Below are positions 25,718 through 34,798 of a stretch of DNA of 64,000 nt, piece after piece. The position numbers and the translations under genes are program-made. Within the stretch, counting starts at the first letter, position 1, and every line of letters starts with the position of its first letter. The stretch comes from Actinobacteria bacterium HGW-Actinobacteria-6 (GTDB lineage Bacteria; Actinomycetota; Coriobacteriia; Anaerosomatales; Anaerosomataceae), in the NCBI GenBank assembly GCA_002841295.1, contig PHEU01000004.1, positions 1-64,000 of the forward strand. The letters run 5' to 3'. The notes beneath the pieces were generated by a model. It had not been told where the DNA came from and made no database searches. It saw nothing but the letters and a program-made list of their open reading frames with translations.

Positions 25718-27054
25718 GTACCGTTGTTGCGCTGATTGACGGAGAGCACTACCCGCCGGTCGTTCGTGCCGCACTCGCGGCGCTCGGCGCCGAATTTGAC
25801 ATCGTGACCGCCGCATTCATCGGCGGCACTGAAAAGGTGGACGCCTCGGCGGAAGATGCATACGGTGTCCCGGTCGTCTTTGCTGCCACCGCCGAGGAGG
25901 CCCTGAAGATCGCAATCGAGCGCTACGGCCCGCGTGCGGTCGTGGATCTCTCGGATGAGCCTGTGGTGAGCTCTGCCGCGCGCTTCCGACTCGCATCGAT
26001 AGCGCTTGGTGCGGGCGTCTCTTATCGCGGTTCGGATTTTCTGTTCACGCCGCCTTGCCCCAAGCTTGAGCTGCGTACGCCGACACTTGCTGTCATCGGA
26101 ACAGGCAAGCGCGTGGGCAAGACGGGTTTCTCGGCATACATGGCCCGGTACCTGAAGGCGAGCGGTCGCAACGTCGTCGTCGTGGCAATGGGCCGGGGCG
26201 GACCCTCCGATCCTGAGCTCATCAGGGGCGACGAGGTCGCACTGTCGACCGAGGACCTACTCGCACTTGCGGCGCAAGGCAAGCATGCTTCCTCAGACAA
26301 CTACGAAGATGCGGTAATGAGCCGCGTGGCGACGGTAGGGTGTCGGCGCTGCGGCGGTGGTATGGCGGGCGATACGTTCTTCAGCAACGTCCCCGAAGGC
26401 GCACGTCTCGCAGACGGCCTCGGGATGGACATCGTCATGCTTGAGGGCTCGGGAGCAGCGATTCCGCCGGTGAAGGCCAATGCGACCGTTCTCGTCATCG
26501 GGGCGGCGCAGGGCCCCGGCTACGTGCACGATTACTTTGGTCCCTTCAGGTTGGCGCGCGCGGATGCCGTCATTCTTGCGGGTGCCGAGGAGCCCGTGGC
26601 TTCTCTTGTTGAAGTCGAGGCAATGCTCGCGGCGATTGCAATTCAGCGCCCCGACCTTCCCATCGCGTGCATCGGGTTTCGACCACTCCCACTGGAATCG
26701 GTAGAGGGGAAGCGTGTGTTCTTCGCCACGACGGCGCCGCCAGCCCTGTTGCCCAAATTGGTCGCATACCTTGAGGCCGAGCAGGGCTGCACGGTCGTGG
26801 CTGCGAGCGCACATCTGTCTAATCGGTCCTTGTTGCGTGCCGATCTTGATGCCGCAGCCGGCACCTTCGACGTGCTCTTGAGTGAACTCAAGGCGGCAGC
26901 GATCGATGTGGTCGCAGCTGCAGGCGTGCAGGCGGGCGTCCCAACGGTTCTGTGTGACAACGTACCGATCTCACTCGGCGGCATGCCGGTTGATGAAGTC
27001 ATCGAGATGTCCGTTGACCTCGCGCTCAAGCGCGGAAGCACGAGGAGCGAATGA
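25714..27054 (+). CDS. Cyclic 2,3-diphosphoglycerate synthetase
   Basis: A 446-aa cytoplasmic enzyme that matches the archaeal enzyme making the intramolecular pyrophosphate of 2,3-diphosphoglycerate at the cost of ATP. Recognisable blocks are the N-terminal ALIDGEHYPPVVRAAL, FIGGTEKVD, and an ATP-binding loop G129-TGKRVGKT-137 followed by MGRGGPSDPE. A CRRCGGG cysteine pair (C210, C213) and DIVMLEGSGAAIPP follow. Length agrees with the archaeal proteins (about 460 aa). The GTG start at 25714 overlaps the phosphoesterase stop. The next gene encodes the kinase that makes its substrate, which strongly supports the assignment. The identification is from remembered family sequence, not a search. 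Confidence 0.82.
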   Translation: MSTVVALIDGEHYPPVVRAALAALGAEFDIVTAAFIGGTEKVDASAEDAYGVPVVFAATAEEALKIAIERYGPRAVVDLSDEPVVSSAARFRLASIALGAGVSYRGSDFLFTPPCPKLELRTPTLAVIGTGKRVGKTGFSAYMARYLKASGRNVVVVAMGRGGPSDPELIRGDEVALSTEDLLALAAQGKHASSDNYEDAVMSRVATVGCRRCGGGMAGDTFFSNVPEGARLADGLGMDIVMLEGSGAAIPPVKANATVLVIGAAQGPGYVHDYFGPFRLARADAVILAGAEEPVASLVEVEAMLAAIAIQRPDLPIACIGFRPLPLESVEGKRVFFATTAPPALLPKLVAYLEAEQGCTVVAASAHLSNRSLLRADLDAAAGTFDVLLSELKAAAIDVVAAAGVQAGVPTVLCDNVPISLGGMPVDEVIEMSVDLALKRGSTRSE

Positions 27055-28004
27055 TGCCGGAACAGAACTCGCCGATTCTCATCAAGGACGAGAAGCACGG
27101 CCTGCCCTACAGCAAAGGACTGATGGCACAGTCCTTCACAGCGACCGGTCTGTCGCCTGCGCGGGCATACCTCGCGGCACAGCGGATCCAAGATGAGATG
27201 CGTCAGCGCGCCTTGCGCGAGGTTTCGCTTGAAGAGCTGCAAGACATGGCAGTTGCCGTCCTCGAGGAGCAGGCCGGGCCAGAATATGCCCGTCGCTACA
27301 TGAAGCTCCGGGAGCTCGCGAACCTCGATCGGCCGCTCGTGATCCTCATCGGCGGTACCACTGGTGTTGGCAAGTCGACCATCGCAACGGAGATTGCGCA
27401 CCGGCTTGGGGTCACCCGTATTGTATCTACGGATTCCATTCGTGAGGTAATGCGTGGTATCTTTACGCGGGACCTCATGCCAGCGATCTACGAAAGCTCC
27501 TTTAACGCGTGGCGCGGACTGAGGGTTCCCGTCCCCCACGGTGCAAATCCTGTCATCGTCGGTTTCCGCGAGCAGACCGCAGCCGTCATCACCGGCATCA
27601 GGTCTCTCATCGAGCGGGCTTCTGTCGAGGGCGAGAGTCTTGTCATCGAGGGCGTTCACATGGTTCCGGGTTACATCGAGCCTTCCCAGTTCAAGAATGC
27701 GTCGGTCGTGCAGCTGCTTGTTGCGGTCGACGATGAAGAGGCCCACCGGAGTCACTTCTACATCAGGGAAGTCCAAACGGACGGCACTCGCCCGTTTGAG
27801 AAATATAGGGCCAATTTTGGGAACATCCGGCTGCTCGGCAGGTATATCGAAGACCTTGCTGTCGAGCACGGTATCCCGATCGTTCACAGCCACCAACTCG
27901 ACCGAACGGTTGCCGAGGTGCTTGAACTCGTTGTCAACGTGGCGATTCGCGGAGACGAGCGCATGTCGTCTACGCAGTCGGGCACAGCGACAGAAGGAGA
28001 GTAA
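27054..28004 (+). CDS. 2-phosphoglycerate kinase with N-terminal ATP-cone
   Basis: A 316-aa kinase expected to phosphorylate 2-phosphoglycerate to 2,3-diphosphoglycerate. Residues about 7-90 look like an ATP-cone (ILIKDEKHGLPYSKGLMAQSFTATGLSPARAY), a nucleotide-sensing module also found in ribonucleotide reductases. The kinase domain has a P-loop at about 100-109 (GGTTGVGKST) and a following IVSTDSIREVMR segment. The ATG at 27054 has AGGAG 6 nt upstream; the adjacent ATG at 27051 overlaps the synthetase stop as ATGA. Immediately downstream are transaldolase and rho. The ATP-cone suggests the pathway senses cellular energy charge, which is an inference. Confidence 0.82.
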   Translation: MPEQNSPILIKDEKHGLPYSKGLMAQSFTATGLSPARAYLAAQRIQDEMRQRALREVSLEELQDMAVAVLEEQAGPEYARRYMKLRELANLDRPLVILIGGTTGVGKSTIATEIAHRLGVTRIVSTDSIREVMRGIFTRDLMPAIYESSFNAWRGLRVPVPHGANPVIVGFREQTAAVITGIRSLIERASVEGESLVIEGVHMVPGYIEPSQFKNASVVQLLVAVDDEEAHRSHFYIREVQTDGTRPFEKYRANFGNIRLLGRYIEDLAVEHGIPIVHSHQLDRTVAEVLELVVNVAIRGDERMSSTQSGTATEGE

Positions 28005-28008
28005 TCAC

Positions 28009-28671
28009 ATGAAGTTCTTTCTAGACACGGCGAATATCGCCGAGATCGAAGAGGCTGCCAGTTGGGGCGTTCTCGCTGGCGTCACCACCAACCCCACGCT
28101 CTATGCTCGTGAAGGCGGCAAGCTTGCCGACTTCCACAAGCACCTCAAGCGGATTTGCGACATCGTCGACGGACCCGTGAGCGGCGAGACCGTATGCCTC
28201 AAGCGCGACGAGATCGTGCGCGAGGGCGAAGAGTTGGCAGCACTTGCTCCCAACCTCGTCGTGAAGGTTCCGACCATGCCCGAGGGGCTCGCAGCCACCA
28301 AGGCGCTTGCCGACAAGGGCATCAAGGTCAACATGACACTCTGCTTCACGGTGCCGCAGGCGATTCTTGCCGCCCGCTCCGGTGCTGCGTACGTATCGCC
28401 GTTCGTAGGTCGGTTCGACGACATCTCCGAAGATGGCATCGACCAGCTCGAGCAAGTTGTCGTCGCGCTCAATAACTACGACTTCGGCCATCAGGTCGAA
28501 GTAATCGCTGCCTCCATCCGCAGTGCGAATCACGTGACGAAAGCGGCGCTCATGGGCGCCGACATCGCCACGGTGCCGTTCGGCGTTCTGGAGAAGCTCG
28601 TAAAGCACCCCCTGACCGATAGGGGCCTGGAGTCATTCCTGGCCGACTGGGAGAAAGTGAAGAACGCATGA
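28009..28671 (+). CDS. Transaldolase (small TalC/FSA-type)
   Basis: A 220-aa class I aldolase of the small transaldolase / fructose-6-phosphate aldolase group. The start MKFFLDTANIAEIEEA, the segment GVTTNPTLYAREG and the Schiff-base lysine K86 in NLVVKVPTM are diagnostic, and the length matches the group (about 215-220). It interconverts sedoheptulose-7-P and glyceraldehyde-3-P with erythrose-4-P and fructose-6-P. AAGGAGAG precedes the ATG, 4 nt after the kinase stop. Its stop overlaps the rho start (ATGA). FSA and transaldolase activities cannot be separated from sequence alone. Confidence 0.93.
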   Translation: MKFFLDTANIAEIEEAASWGVLAGVTTNPTLYAREGGKLADFHKHLKRICDIVDGPVSGETVCLKRDEIVREGEELAALAPNLVVKVPTMPEGLAATKALADKGIKVNMTLCFTVPQAILAARSGAAYVSPFVGRFDDISEDGIDQLEQVVVALNNYDFGHQVEVIAASIRSANHVTKAALMGADIATVPFGVLEKLVKHPLTDRGLESFLADWEKVKNA

Positions 28672-30017
28672 GTGCTCGTCCACGCAAGCGCGGCCGTCGC
28701 GGGGGTCCATCACAGGCCGAGGTAGCACCTTCGGTGACGCGAGAGGAACTCGCTACAAAGACCGTCCCGGAACTCCGGCAGATGGCCGCCGAGCTCGAGC
28801 TCGACGTCAAGGCTCTCAAGAAGAAGGACGAGATCATCTCGGCCGTCTACGAGGCCAAGGTGAAGGCCGAGGGATTCATCGACATCGTCGGCATCCTAGA
28901 CGTGCTCCCTGAAGGCTACGGCTTCATCCGCACATCGGGCTACCTGCCCGGCGACCACGACGTGTACTGCTCGATGTCGCAGGTTCGCAGGTTCGAGTTG
29001 CGCCGTGGTGATCTCATCAAGGGCCAGGTCCGTCCGCCCAAGGAGTCCGAGAAGTACCCGGCGCTCCTCAAGGTCGGCGCGATCAACGGCCTCGATCCTG
29101 AGGCAGCCAAGCAGCGCAAGAACTTCAAGGATCTCACGCCGGTCTATCCTGATGACCGCTTGCGCCTTGAGCATGGTCCGCAGTTCATGACGGTGCGCGT
29201 CATCGACCTTGTGGCCCCGATCGGTAAGGGTCAGCGCGGTCTGATCGTCTCGCCGCCGAAGGCAGGCAAGACGACCGTCCTCAAGGACGTTGCGGCGGCC
29301 ATCACCGAGAACAACCCCGAGGTTTATCTGATGTGCCTCCTCGTGGATGAGCGCCCGGAAGAAGTTACCGACATGGAACGCTCGATCCATGGCGAAGTCG
29401 TTTCTTCAACGTTCGATATGCCTTCCGAGAACCACATCGCAGTCGCCGAGCTCGTCATGGAGCGCGCCAAGCGTCTCGTCGAGAGCGGCTACGACGTCGT
29501 GATCTTGCTCGACTCGATTACCCGTCTCGCCCGTGCATACAACCTTGCAACTCCCGCAAGCGGGCGTATCCTCTCCGGTGGTGTTGACTCGACGGCGCTC
29601 TATCCGCCGAAGAAGTTCTTCGGTGCCGCCCGCAACATCGAGTTCGGAGGGTCGCTCACGATTCTCGCGACCGCGCTCGTGGACACCGGCTCCAAAATGG
29701 ACGAGGTCATCTTTGAGGAGTTCAAGGGTACCGGCAACATGGAGCTCAGGCTCGATCGTGGCATGGCAGATCGCCGCATCTTCCCGGCCATCGACGTTGT
29801 CACCTCGGGCACTCGCAAAGAGGAGCTCATCCTCGATCCGATGGAGGCTCCGTTCGTCTGGGGCCTGCGTCGCGTACTACACGGCGTCGACTCGCCGGAG
29901 CGCGCGCTCGACATGCTGATCAAGGGCCTGAAGCAGACGCAGTCCAACCAGGAGTTCCTTACCAAAATGGCAAAGCGTGCCGAGGACAAGCGCGGCACGA
30001 ATGGCATAGACCTGTAG
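28668..30017 (+). CDS. rho: Transcription termination factor Rho
   Basis: A 449-aa hexameric RNA helicase that ends transcription. A short basic N-terminus ([10 protein letters not shown]) precedes the Rho_N helical domain (about 25-65), the RNA-binding CSD with [18 protein letters not shown], and the RecA-like motor with Walker A PPKAGKTT, Walker [11 protein letters not shown] and the Q/R-loop region. It lacks the long glycine/arginine-rich N-terminal insertion of many Actinobacteria such as Mycobacterium. It is translationally coupled to the transaldolase (ATGA), so rho expression is tied to the carbon-metabolism operon. Confidence 0.96.
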   Translation: MSARPRKRGRRGGPSQAEVAPSVTREELATKTVPELRQMAAELELDVKALKKKDEIISAVYEAKVKAEGFIDIVGILDVLPEGYGFIRTSGYLPGDHDVYCSMSQVRRFELRRGDLIKGQVRPPKESEKYPALLKVGAINGLDPEAAKQRKNFKDLTPVYPDDRLRLEHGPQFMTVRVIDLVAPIGKGQRGLIVSPPKAGKTTVLKDVAAAITENNPEVYLMCLLVDERPEEVTDMERSIHGEVVSSTFDMPSENHIAVAELVMERAKRLVESGYDVVILLDSITRLARAYNLATPASGRILSGGVDSTALYPPKKFFGAARNIEFGGSLTILATALVDTGSKMDEVIFEEFKGTGNMELRLDRGMADRRIFPAIDVVTSGTRKEELILDPMEAPFVWGLRRVLHGVDSPERALDMLIKGLKQTQSNQEFLTKMAKRAEDKRGTNGIDL

Positions 30018-30032
30018 AACAGATAATCCTGA

Positions 30033-30061
30033 TTGCCCACGGGGCGGCGAGGTGTTATCCT
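30033..30061 (+). promoter_or_regulatory. Candidate promoter of rpmE
   Basis: TTGCCC (30033-30038) and TATCCT (30056-30061) are 17 bp apart in the 103-nt gap between rho and rpmE. The predicted transcript would have a leader of about 53 nt. Confidence 0.45.
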
Positions 30062-30120
30062 TGCTCGGCTGTCCCGGCGCCTGCTCGGAAACCAGGTGCA
30101 TACTCGGAGGTGAACCGGAA

Positions 30121-30528
30121 GTGCGTGAAGATATCCACCCGGACTACGTTGAGTCCAAGGTCGTGTGCTCTTGTGGCAACACGTTCATGACTCGCTCGAC
30201 GAAGCCGGAACTGCGTGTTGAACTCTGCAACATGTGCCACCCGTTCTACACTGGCCAGCAGAAGTTCGTCGACACCGGTGGCCGCGTTCAGCGGTTCTCG
30301 GACAAGTTCGGCAACGCTGCCGCCGCCGTCATGGAGCGCGAAGCGGCCGAGAAAGAAACGCGCCGCAAGGCTGCCGAAGAAGCTGCCGTCAAGCTCAAGG
30401 CTGAGCGCGACGCACATGCAGCCACCAAGGCATCCAAGGCCGCCAAGTTCGAGGTCACTGAGGCCGTCAAGAGCGGCGACGCCTCTGCTGACGTAGCTGA
30501 GGTACCTGCCGAGGAGTCGGCGGAGTAG
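30121..30528 (+). CDS. rpmE: Ribosomal protein L31 with long C-terminal extension
   Basis: A 135-aa protein. Residues 1-70 are a canonical zinc-binding (C+) L31: C16, C18, C36 and C39 are the metal ligands, in VVCSCGNTF and [12 protein letters not shown]. Residues 71-135 form an Ala/Glu/Lys-rich tail not found in ordinary L31 proteins (about 65-80 aa), predicted to be helical and then acidic (ending EVPAEESAE). The GTG at 30121 has GGAGG 10 nt upstream; earlier in-frame codons are within the leader. A strong terminator follows. Presence of the zinc form suggests it is the zinc-replete paralogue. Confidence 0.93.
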   Translation: MREDIHPDYVESKVVCSCGNTFMTRSTKPELRVELCNMCHPFYTGQQKFVDTGGRVQRFSDKFGNAAAAVMEREAAEKETRRKAAEEAAVKLKAERDAHAATKASKAAKFEVTEAVKSGDASADVAEVPAEESAE

Positions 30529-30553
30529 TCACGGCTGAGCGACTGATATGATG

Positions 30554-30578
30554 GGAGGCGAGCTTGCTCGCCTCCTTT
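30554..30578 (+). terminator. Intrinsic terminator after rpmE
   Basis: A perfect stem GGAGGCGAGC / GCTCGCCTCC (30554-30575) with a tight loop is followed by TTT. It lies 25 nt after the rpmE stop and 46 nt before thyX. Confidence 0.7.
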
Positions 30579-30623
30579 GTCGTAAAGTCGAAGTTCTTCT
30601 GGCACCACTACGGAAGGCGCACG

Positions 30624-31307
30624 ATGGATGTAGTGCTGCTCTACCATACGCCGGACCCCGAGCGTGCCGTCGCGGCATCAGCCCGTCTATGCTACGCGCC
30701 GGTGGGCGCGGCTGAACTCCTGGAGAGCATGTCCGACGAGGCTGTTCGAAGGGTGCTCAAGACGGTCATTGAGTCCGGACACACTTCAACGCTGGAACAT
30801 GCGAGCTACACGTTCGCAATCGACGGTGTATCTCGGACGCTGACGCACCAGCTGGTGCGTCACCGTCTCGCGAGCTACAACCAGCAGTCGCAGCGCTACG
30901 TTCGCTACGACGCAGAGCCTGTATTCATTGAACCCCCATCGGTAGCTGCGGATCCCGCCGCCCACGAGCTCTTCGCATCCGCCTCGGCAGCTGCGTTCGA
31001 AGCGTACGGGAAACTCCTTGATGCTGGCGTGCCTGCTGAGGACGCCCGGTATCTGCTCCCGAATGCCATGGAGACGAAGATCGTCGTGACCATGAACGTC
31101 CGCGAACTCCTGCACTTCTTCGAACTGCGCTGCTGCAAGCGGGCGCAGTGGGAGATCCGTGATCTTGCGCTCGCAATGCTGGAACTTGCCAAGCCAACCG
31201 CGCCGTACATCTTCTTGGATGCAGGAGCCGCGTGTCGTCGCGGACCGTGCTCTGAGGGCAAGATGACCTGCGGCGACCCCTACACTAAGGCGCCCAAACG
31301 TGACTGA
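30624..31307 (+). CDS. thyX: Flavin-dependent thymidylate synthase
   Basis: A 227-aa FAD- and NADPH-dependent enzyme that methylates dUMP to dTMP. The ThyX motif RHRLASYNQQSQRY (R-H-R-x7-S-x-R) is exact, and LRCCKRAQWEIRDLA and the C-terminal GAACRRGPC are also family features. ATG at 30624 has GGAAGG 6 nt upstream; an upstream in-frame ATG falls within the preceding terminator. The last 8 nt overlap the DUF1385 gene. No thyA is seen in the window. Confidence 0.96.
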   Translation: MDVVLLYHTPDPERAVAASARLCYAPVGAAELLESMSDEAVRRVLKTVIESGHTSTLEHASYTFAIDGVSRTLTHQLVRHRLASYNQQSQRYVRYDAEPVFIEPPSVAADPAAHELFASASAAAFEAYGKLLDAGVPAEDARYLLPNAMETKIVVTMNVRELLHFFELRCCKRAQWEIRDLALAMLELAKPTAPYIFLDAGAACRRGPCSEGKMTCGDPYTKAPKRD

Positions 31308-32283
31308 ATCCAAAACCACTGAGACGATCAAGTTCACCCACATCGGCGGACAGGCCGTGCTTGAGGGCATCATGATGCGCGGCAAGTACAACTGGGCCAT
31401 TGCCGTTCGTGAGGCCGATGGAGCGATCTACACCGAGGAGCACGATCTCATCTCGGCATCATCGCGGCATGCGTATCTCAAGTGGCCGATCATCCGGGGT
31501 ATGTGGGGCTTCTACGAGACGATGCAGCTCGCCATCAAGGCGTTCACCGTCTCGGCGGAGCACGCGGGCGAGACCGAGGAGGAGCAGCTCACCAGCAAGG
31601 AGATCGGTCTCACGATGGTCCTCGGCCTGGGGCTTGCGGTCGGACTCTTCATCGTTCTCCCGGCCGTCATCACCAACTTCATCGTTCCTTCCGCCACCGA
31701 GACGCCGCTCACCTGGAATATCGTCGATGGCATACTGCGTCTCGTGGCGTTCTTCGCGTACATCTGGGCGGTCAGCCGAATCAAGGATATCCACCGTGTC
31801 TTTCAGTATCACGGTGCCGAGCACAAGACCATCCACGCATACGAGCATGGACTTCCGCTGACGCCTGAGTACATCCAGAAGTACGAGACGCTGCACATCC
31901 GTTGCGGCACGTCATTCCTGTTCATGGTGATGGTCATCGCGATCCTCGTCTTCTCGCTTGTGCCGGGAAAGGCGATTCTCCTGGCCTGGGGCGTGAGCGC
32001 GAAGATCTATGTGCTGCTCTTCAATATCAGCATCCGCATCCTGCTTCTGCCGCTCATCGCCGGTCTCGCGTATGAGGTCTCGGTGAAATGGGCGGGACAG
32101 CACCCGAACAACTTCGCAGTGAAGATCCTTACGTGGCCGGGTATGCAGCTGCAGCGCATGACGACTGCAGCGCCTGATGACTCCATGGTCGAGATCGCTG
32201 TTGCCGCGATGGAGTTGGTCATCGCACGCGAAGAGCGAGAGACCGGTACGGAGGCCAGCTTCGAGCCTCCGGCAATCGACTGA
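31300..32283 (+). CDS. DUF1385/YqhQ-family membrane protein
   Basis: A 327-aa membrane protein with the DUF1385 signature GGQAVLEGIMMRGK at the N-terminus and RVFQYHGAEHKTIHAYE further on, plus about five hydrophobic helices. The biochemical role is not established. The family is commonly found next to rpmE and prfA in Gram-positive bacteria, as here. The GTG start overlaps the thyX stop (GTGACTGA), so coexpression is likely. Confidence 0.9.
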   Translation: MTESKTTETIKFTHIGGQAVLEGIMMRGKYNWAIAVREADGAIYTEEHDLISASSRHAYLKWPIIRGMWGFYETMQLAIKAFTVSAEHAGETEEEQLTSKEIGLTMVLGLGLAVGLFIVLPAVITNFIVPSATETPLTWNIVDGILRLVAFFAYIWAVSRIKDIHRVFQYHGAEHKTIHAYEHGLPLTPEYIQKYETLHIRCGTSFLFMVMVIAILVFSLVPGKAILLAWGVSAKIYVLLFNISIRILLLPLIAGLAYEVSVKWAGQHPNNFAVKILTWPGMQLQRMTTAAPDDSMVEIAVAAMELVIAREERETGTEASFEPPAID

Positions 32284-32320
32284 GCCCGGAATTGGCGCGG
32301 ACCTTGCTCACATCGGTCTC

Positions 32321-32752
32321 ATGAAGACTGACACTGCCATTAAGAGCAGCCGGGTCATGAAGATCCAGCTATTGCTCGCCGCGCTCATGTGGACCGCTGC
32401 GTCCGTCATGCTGGGTTCACGTTCCGTCGGCTGGTTGGGGCACCTGCATTTCGGTGCGGTGCTTGCCGGCGTGGCAGTCGTGCTTGGCTGGTTCAAGCAG
32501 CACTACATCATGAGGCGCGTGGCCGGTGAAGCGGTCGTCCGAATACGCGAGCGCGGTTCGGACGCGAACGTCCTCGGGTTCTTTTCGCTGAAGCAGTGGC
32601 TGCTTGTCGCCGTTATGATGGGTGGCGGGGTAGCGCTGCGTCTGTCAGGGCTGATCCCGGTGTCGGTGCTCGGCACGGTGTACGCGACCGTCGCAATCGG
32701 CCTTCTGCTTGGAAGCGGACGCTTCTGGCAGGCTCTTGCTCTCGGCGAGTAG
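32321..32752 (+). CDS. Hypothetical small membrane protein
   Basis: Not recognised. 143 aa from the ATG at 32321, with four predicted helices, a central basic stretch (MRRVAGEAVVRIRERG) and no catalytic motif. No ribosome site is seen before 32321 or before the in-frame ATG at 32357, so the start is uncertain. The topology resembles small ATP-synthase I-like or integral membrane accessory proteins, but nothing specific supports that. It sits between DUF1385 and prfA on the same strand. Confidence 0.55.
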   Translation: MKTDTAIKSSRVMKIQLLLAALMWTAASVMLGSRSVGWLGHLHFGAVLAGVAVVLGWFKQHYIMRRVAGEAVVRIRERGSDANVLGFFSLKQWLLVAVMMGGGVALRLSGLIPVSVLGTVYATVAIGLLLGSGRFWQALALGE

Positions 32753-32848
32753 CGCCCGCTCAGGCCCCGGGAGTGGTAAAGTACAGGTCTGGAGAGGTGC
32801 CTCTTTGCGCGCCCCAGATCGTCACCTACACGGAGGATTTCCCACCCT

Positions 32849-33916
32849 ATGCGTCAGAAACTTGAACAGATTCTCAGCTCCTTTGAAGAGCTGACCGCAC
32901 GTCTTATCGAGCCGGAAGTCCTGGCTGACCAGAAGGAATACGCACGTCTGGCCAAGGAACAGCACGCTCAGTCGTTCCTCGCTGAGGCTATCCGTACGTA
33001 TCTCGGCGTGCTCGACGGCATCGATGAGGCCGAGGAGATGATGCGCTCGGAGTCAGACCCCGAGATGCGGGACATGGCTCGCGATGAGCTGAGCGAACTC
33101 CGTGACCAGGCTGAGAAGCTCGATGCCGAACTGCAGGTCATGATGCTCCCGACCGACCCCAACGACGACAAGAACATCATCGTCGAGATTCGTGGCGGCG
33201 CCGGCGGCCAGGAGGCGGCGCTCTTCGCCTCCGAGCTGTACCGCATGTACACGCGCTACGCAGAGACCCAGCGCTGGAAGGTCGAGGAGATCGACATCAG
33301 CGAATCCGAGATCGGCGGCCTGAAGGAAGTCTCTTTCTCAATCAAGGGCAACAAGGTCTACTCGAAGATGAAGTTCGAGTCCGGTGTGCATCGTGTGCAG
33401 CGAATTCCTGTTACCGAGTCCGGCGGGCGCATCCACACATCTACCGCAACCGTCGCCGTACTGCCTGAGGTCGAGGAGGTAGCTGTCGAGCTGCGCCAGG
33501 AGGATCTGCGCATCGATGTCTACCGTTCTAGCGGCCCTGGCGGCCAGTCAGTCAACACGACCGACTCGGCAGTGCGCATCACGCACATTCCCTCAGGGCT
33601 CGTCGTGCAGTCACAGAACCAGAAATCGCAGCTCCAGAACCGTGAGGCGGCGATGCGCGTATTGCGTGCGCGGCTTTACGAGCAGGAGCTTGAGAAGCAG
33701 CTTGCCGAGCAGGGAGCAGAGCGTCGCTCTCAGATCGGCAGCGGGGAGCGCTCCGAGAAGATTCGCACGTACAACTTCCCGCAGGACCGCATCACCGATC
33801 ACAGAATCGGGCTCACGGTGCACAACCTGCCGGGGGTGTTGATGGGAGACCTCGGGGAGCTCATCGAGGGGTTGGTGGCCGCCGACCGCGCCGAGAAGCT
33901 GGCGGCGGTGGTCTAG
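32849..33916 (+). CDS. prfA: Peptide chain release factor 1
   Basis: A 355-aa factor that recognises UAA/UAG stop codons. The GGQ peptidyl-hydrolysis motif is in [15 protein letters not shown], and the RF1-specific PxT anticodon-like tripeptide is in [18 protein letters not shown] (PVT), separating it from RF2. GGAGG lies 12 nt before the ATG, a rather long spacing. Its stop is immediately followed by the ATG of prmC, the methyltransferase that modifies the GGQ glutamine. Confidence 0.96.
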   Translation: MRQKLEQILSSFEELTARLIEPEVLADQKEYARLAKEQHAQSFLAEAIRTYLGVLDGIDEAEEMMRSESDPEMRDMARDELSELRDQAEKLDAELQVMMLPTDPNDDKNIIVEIRGGAGGQEAALFASELYRMYTRYAETQRWKVEEIDISESEIGGLKEVSFSIKGNKVYSKMKFESGVHRVQRIPVTESGGRIHTSTATVAVLPEVEEVAVELRQEDLRIDVYRSSGPGGQSVNTTDSAVRITHIPSGLVVQSQNQKSQLQNREAAMRVLRARLYEQELEKQLAEQGAERRSQIGSGERSEKIRTYNFPQDRITDHRIGLTVHNLPGVLMGDLGELIEGLVAADRAEKLAAVV

Positions 33917-34798
33917 ATGGCCGAGCGCGCCTGGACCTGCAAGGACGCGCTCGACTGGACCGCCGACTACCTCGCCCGAAAGGGCGACGACCACCCGCGC
34001 CGCTCGGCAGAATGGCTGCTCTCGGCCGCGACGGGACTCTCTCGTGTCCAGTTGTACGCCTTCCATGACCGTCCGCTCTCACCGGAGGAGCGCGTTTCGT
34101 TCCGCTCGGCCATCGAACGGCGTGCGTCCGGAGAGCCGCTCCAGTACGTCACGGGGGAGATGCCCTTCCGCCACCTGGTGCTTCGTGTCAAGCGCGGAGT
34201 CTTCATCCCGCGCCCCGAGACAGAAGTTCTCGTTGACGCTGCACTTGAGGCCATATCCTCGCTCGATCAGCCGCTGGTGATCGATCTTTGTACCGGCTCC
34301 GGCGCTGTAGCCGTCTCGCTGGCGTACGAGCATTCAAGCGCCCGTGTGCTTGCGACCGATGTCAGTGAGCATGCCGTAGAAGCCGCTCGTCAGAACTCCC
34401 TGTACGCTGGAGTCGACGAGAGGGTACAACTGTTTCATGGAAGTCTTTTCGAGCCGGTATCTCGTGAGTACCTCGGACGCATGGATGTGGTTGTTTCCAA
34501 CCCGCCATACATACCCACCGAGGACGTCCGGAGCCTTCCCGAGGAGGTTCTTGCGTACGAGCCGATGGCGGCTTTGGACGGCGGGGCTGATGGTCTCGAC
34601 GTTGCCAGGAAGATCGCCTCGGAGGCGCTTGAGTGGCTCAAGCCAGGAGGACTTCTGGCCATGGAGGTCGATGAGACCAGAGCACAGGCCATGGCCGAGG
34701 AGATGCAGGACAGCTATGAGGGCGTTGCGGTCCGAAAGGACCTGACAGGACGTGACCGGATCGTGGTTGGCAACAAACGGGAGGCGAGGCAATCATGA
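33917..34798 (+). CDS. prmC: Release factor glutamine methyltransferase
   Basis: A 293-aa SAM-dependent enzyme that methylates the GGQ glutamine of release factors. An N-terminal helical domain with EPLQYVTGEMPFRHL precedes the SAM-binding IDLCTGSGAVAVSLA and the catalytic NPPYIP motif that binds the glutamine side chain. It starts directly after the prfA stop with no spacer, and its own stop overlaps tsaC (ATGA). Confidence 0.95.
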   Translation: MAERAWTCKDALDWTADYLARKGDDHPRRSAEWLLSAATGLSRVQLYAFHDRPLSPEERVSFRSAIERRASGEPLQYVTGEMPFRHLVLRVKRGVFIPRPETEVLVDAALEAISSLDQPLVIDLCTGSGAVAVSLAYEHSSARVLATDVSEHAVEAARQNSLYAGVDERVQLFHGSLFEPVSREYLGRMDVVVSNPPYIPTEDVRSLPEEVLAYEPMAALDGGADGLDVARKIASEALEWLKPGGLLAMEVDETRAQAMAEEMQDSYEGVAVRKDLTGRDRIVVGNKREARQS

